NCBI GenBank assembly: GCA_021795795.1
Contig: JAJYPA010000462.1
Location: 1-6,686, forward strand
Origin: Pseudomonadota bacterium
GTDB taxonomy: Bacteria > Pseudomonadota > Gammaproteobacteria > Halothiobacillales > Halothiobacillaceae
Length of the DNA: 6,686 bases
Direction: 5' to 3'
Shown here piece after piece: positions 6,317 through 6,686 of this stretch; the first letter of the stretch is position 1; each line of letters starts with the position of its first letter. A model generated the notes under the pieces. That model did not search any database. It saw only the letters and a program-made list of their open reading frames with translations, and was not told the DNA's origin. The position numbers and the translations under genes are program-made.

Positions 6317-6521
6317 TTAATCATTGGTCAACAGCATCTCTTGCAGTCTTATGTGTGGTGGCAGCCCTGATTATTGTCGAAGAAATAGATTGCCACTCAG
6401 CGATTCCATCCCGGCAATATAATTAACGTAAACTACTCTACGTCATTGCAATAAAGCTCAGTGTCCGCTTCCGCTGCCTTGGCGCCGTTTGGGGACATGC
6501 GCCCGGGCTGATAATTCATTA
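6305..6521. other. Region without a recognisable gene after the operon
   Basis: No frame on either strand has a credible start with a Shine-Dalgarno site and a recognisable protein. A plus-strand frame ending with TAA at 6424-6426 encodes a hydrophobic run (SLAVLCVVAALIIVEE) but has no usable start codon. Short inverted repeats occur, such as ACGTA/TACGT at 6426-6430 and 6439-6443, and TGTCC/GGACA at 6462-6466 and 6493-6497. None is strong enough to name. Confidence 0.5.
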
Positions 6522-6526
6522 TCAGC
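6507..6526. repeat. Perfect 9-bp-arm palindrome with a 2-base centre
   Basis: GCTGATAAT (6507-6515) and its exact complement ATTATCAGC (6518-6526) flank the two bases TC. The near-continuous symmetry suits a dimeric protein-binding site better than an RNA hairpin, which could not close on a two-base loop. It is not followed by a T-run on either strand. It overlaps the stop of the weak minus-strand frame to its right and abuts GCCCGGGC at 6501-6508. It may be an operator, an element end or a transcript-end structure. Confidence 0.5.
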
Positions 6527-6686
6527 GAACAACACCAGATATTTGTGCCGCCAATTCCGGCATACTTGCCATCGGAAGCTCACCCGGAGGCAGAGAATCC
6601 GCGAGACGCCAGGATGTTATTTTTTGTCGGGGAAAGCCGTTAGGCAATCGCGCTATAACGATCCAGGATGAAACATTAATTTTTCT
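6522..6686 (-). CDS. Possible C-terminal end of a minus-strand gene (partial, doubtful)
   Basis: On the minus strand a frame is open from the right edge to a TGA (6522-6524), giving 54 residues ending SMPELAAQISGVVR. The residue mix looks protein-like and a convergent neighbour would fit an operon end here. Against it, only 22 of 54 third codon positions are G or C, I do not recognise the family, and a plus-strand frame is also open over the same bases. It could be the tail of a real convergent gene or of a decayed mobile-element gene, or chance. Confidence 0.25.
   Translation of the reverse strand, partial: RKINVSSWIVIARLPNGFPRQKITSWRLADSLPPGELPMASMPELAAQISGVVR

Noticed and set aside
6286..6426. 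Small membrane peptide frame on the plus strand with a hydrophobic segment
   Set aside because: It has no ATG, GTG or TTG start ahead of the hydrophobic part, no Shine-Dalgarno site, and overlaps the end of the sulfurtransferase gene.
6461..6498. Insertion-sequence end with TGTCC/GGACA repeats
   Set aside because: Only 5 bp are complementary, there is no matching second end, no target duplication and no recognisable transposase.
6475..6500. Start of a ureidoglycolate-lyase-like motif (APFGD) in a plus frame
   Set aside because: The frame reaches a TGA within a few codons and the match is only a handful of residues.
6489..6671. 60-residue plus-strand frame starting with TTG
   Set aside because: It has a rare start, no Shine-Dalgarno site and a composition rich in Arg, Cys and Thr typical of a chance frame; it conflicts with the minus-strand frame.

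Overview
The window is one compact block of plus-strand genes from a Gram-negative bacterium. An outer-membrane barrel protein with a signal peptide shows the envelope type. The gene families point to a proteobacterium, perhaps an autotrophic or sulfur/nitrogen-oxidising one, but nothing here fixes the genus. Base composition is uneven. The first ~60 bases are about 63% G+C with strongly GC-biased third codon positions, while parts of the later genes fall to 33-40%. The cluster may therefore differ in origin from its upstream neighbour.

Layout: (1) the last 18 codons of an unknown gene (1-57); (2) an acyl-CoA-dehydrogenase-fold flavoprotein (83-1207); (3) a rubredoxin fused to an AlkT-type rubredoxin-NAD(+) reductase (1268-2653); (4) a formate/nitrite-transporter (FNT) family channel (2709-3614); (5) an alginate-export/AlgE-like outer-membrane porin (3661-4914); (6) cyanase, CynS (4975-5418); (7) a two-domain rhodanese-type sulfurtransferase (5444-6304); (8) about 380 bases without a convincing complete gene, holding a strong 9-bp-arm palindrome and a weak minus-strand open frame running off the right edge. 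Every gap between the main genes is 25-60 bases, all genes point the same way, and each start has its own Shine-Dalgarno site. I see no convincing internal terminator or promoter, so this looks like one operon that begins left of the window.

How the genes may work together: the certain anchor is cyanase, which turns cyanate plus bicarbonate into ammonia and CO2. The porin and the FNT channel give a route for a small anion across the outer and inner membranes. The rhodanese links to cyanide/thiocyanate/thiosulfate chemistry. The unexplained part is the redox pair: a dehydrogenase-fold flavoprotein that appears to lack the usual catalytic glutamate, next to an NADH-rubredoxin electron chain but with no AlkB-type hydroxylase. 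My main hypothesis, which is inference, is that this pair oxidises a nitrogen- or sulfur-containing C1 compound such as cyanide, thiocyanate or an organic precursor to cyanate, which cyanase then consumes. Two start codons are revised here on Shine-Dalgarno evidence (1268 rather than 1226, and 5444 rather than 5432).
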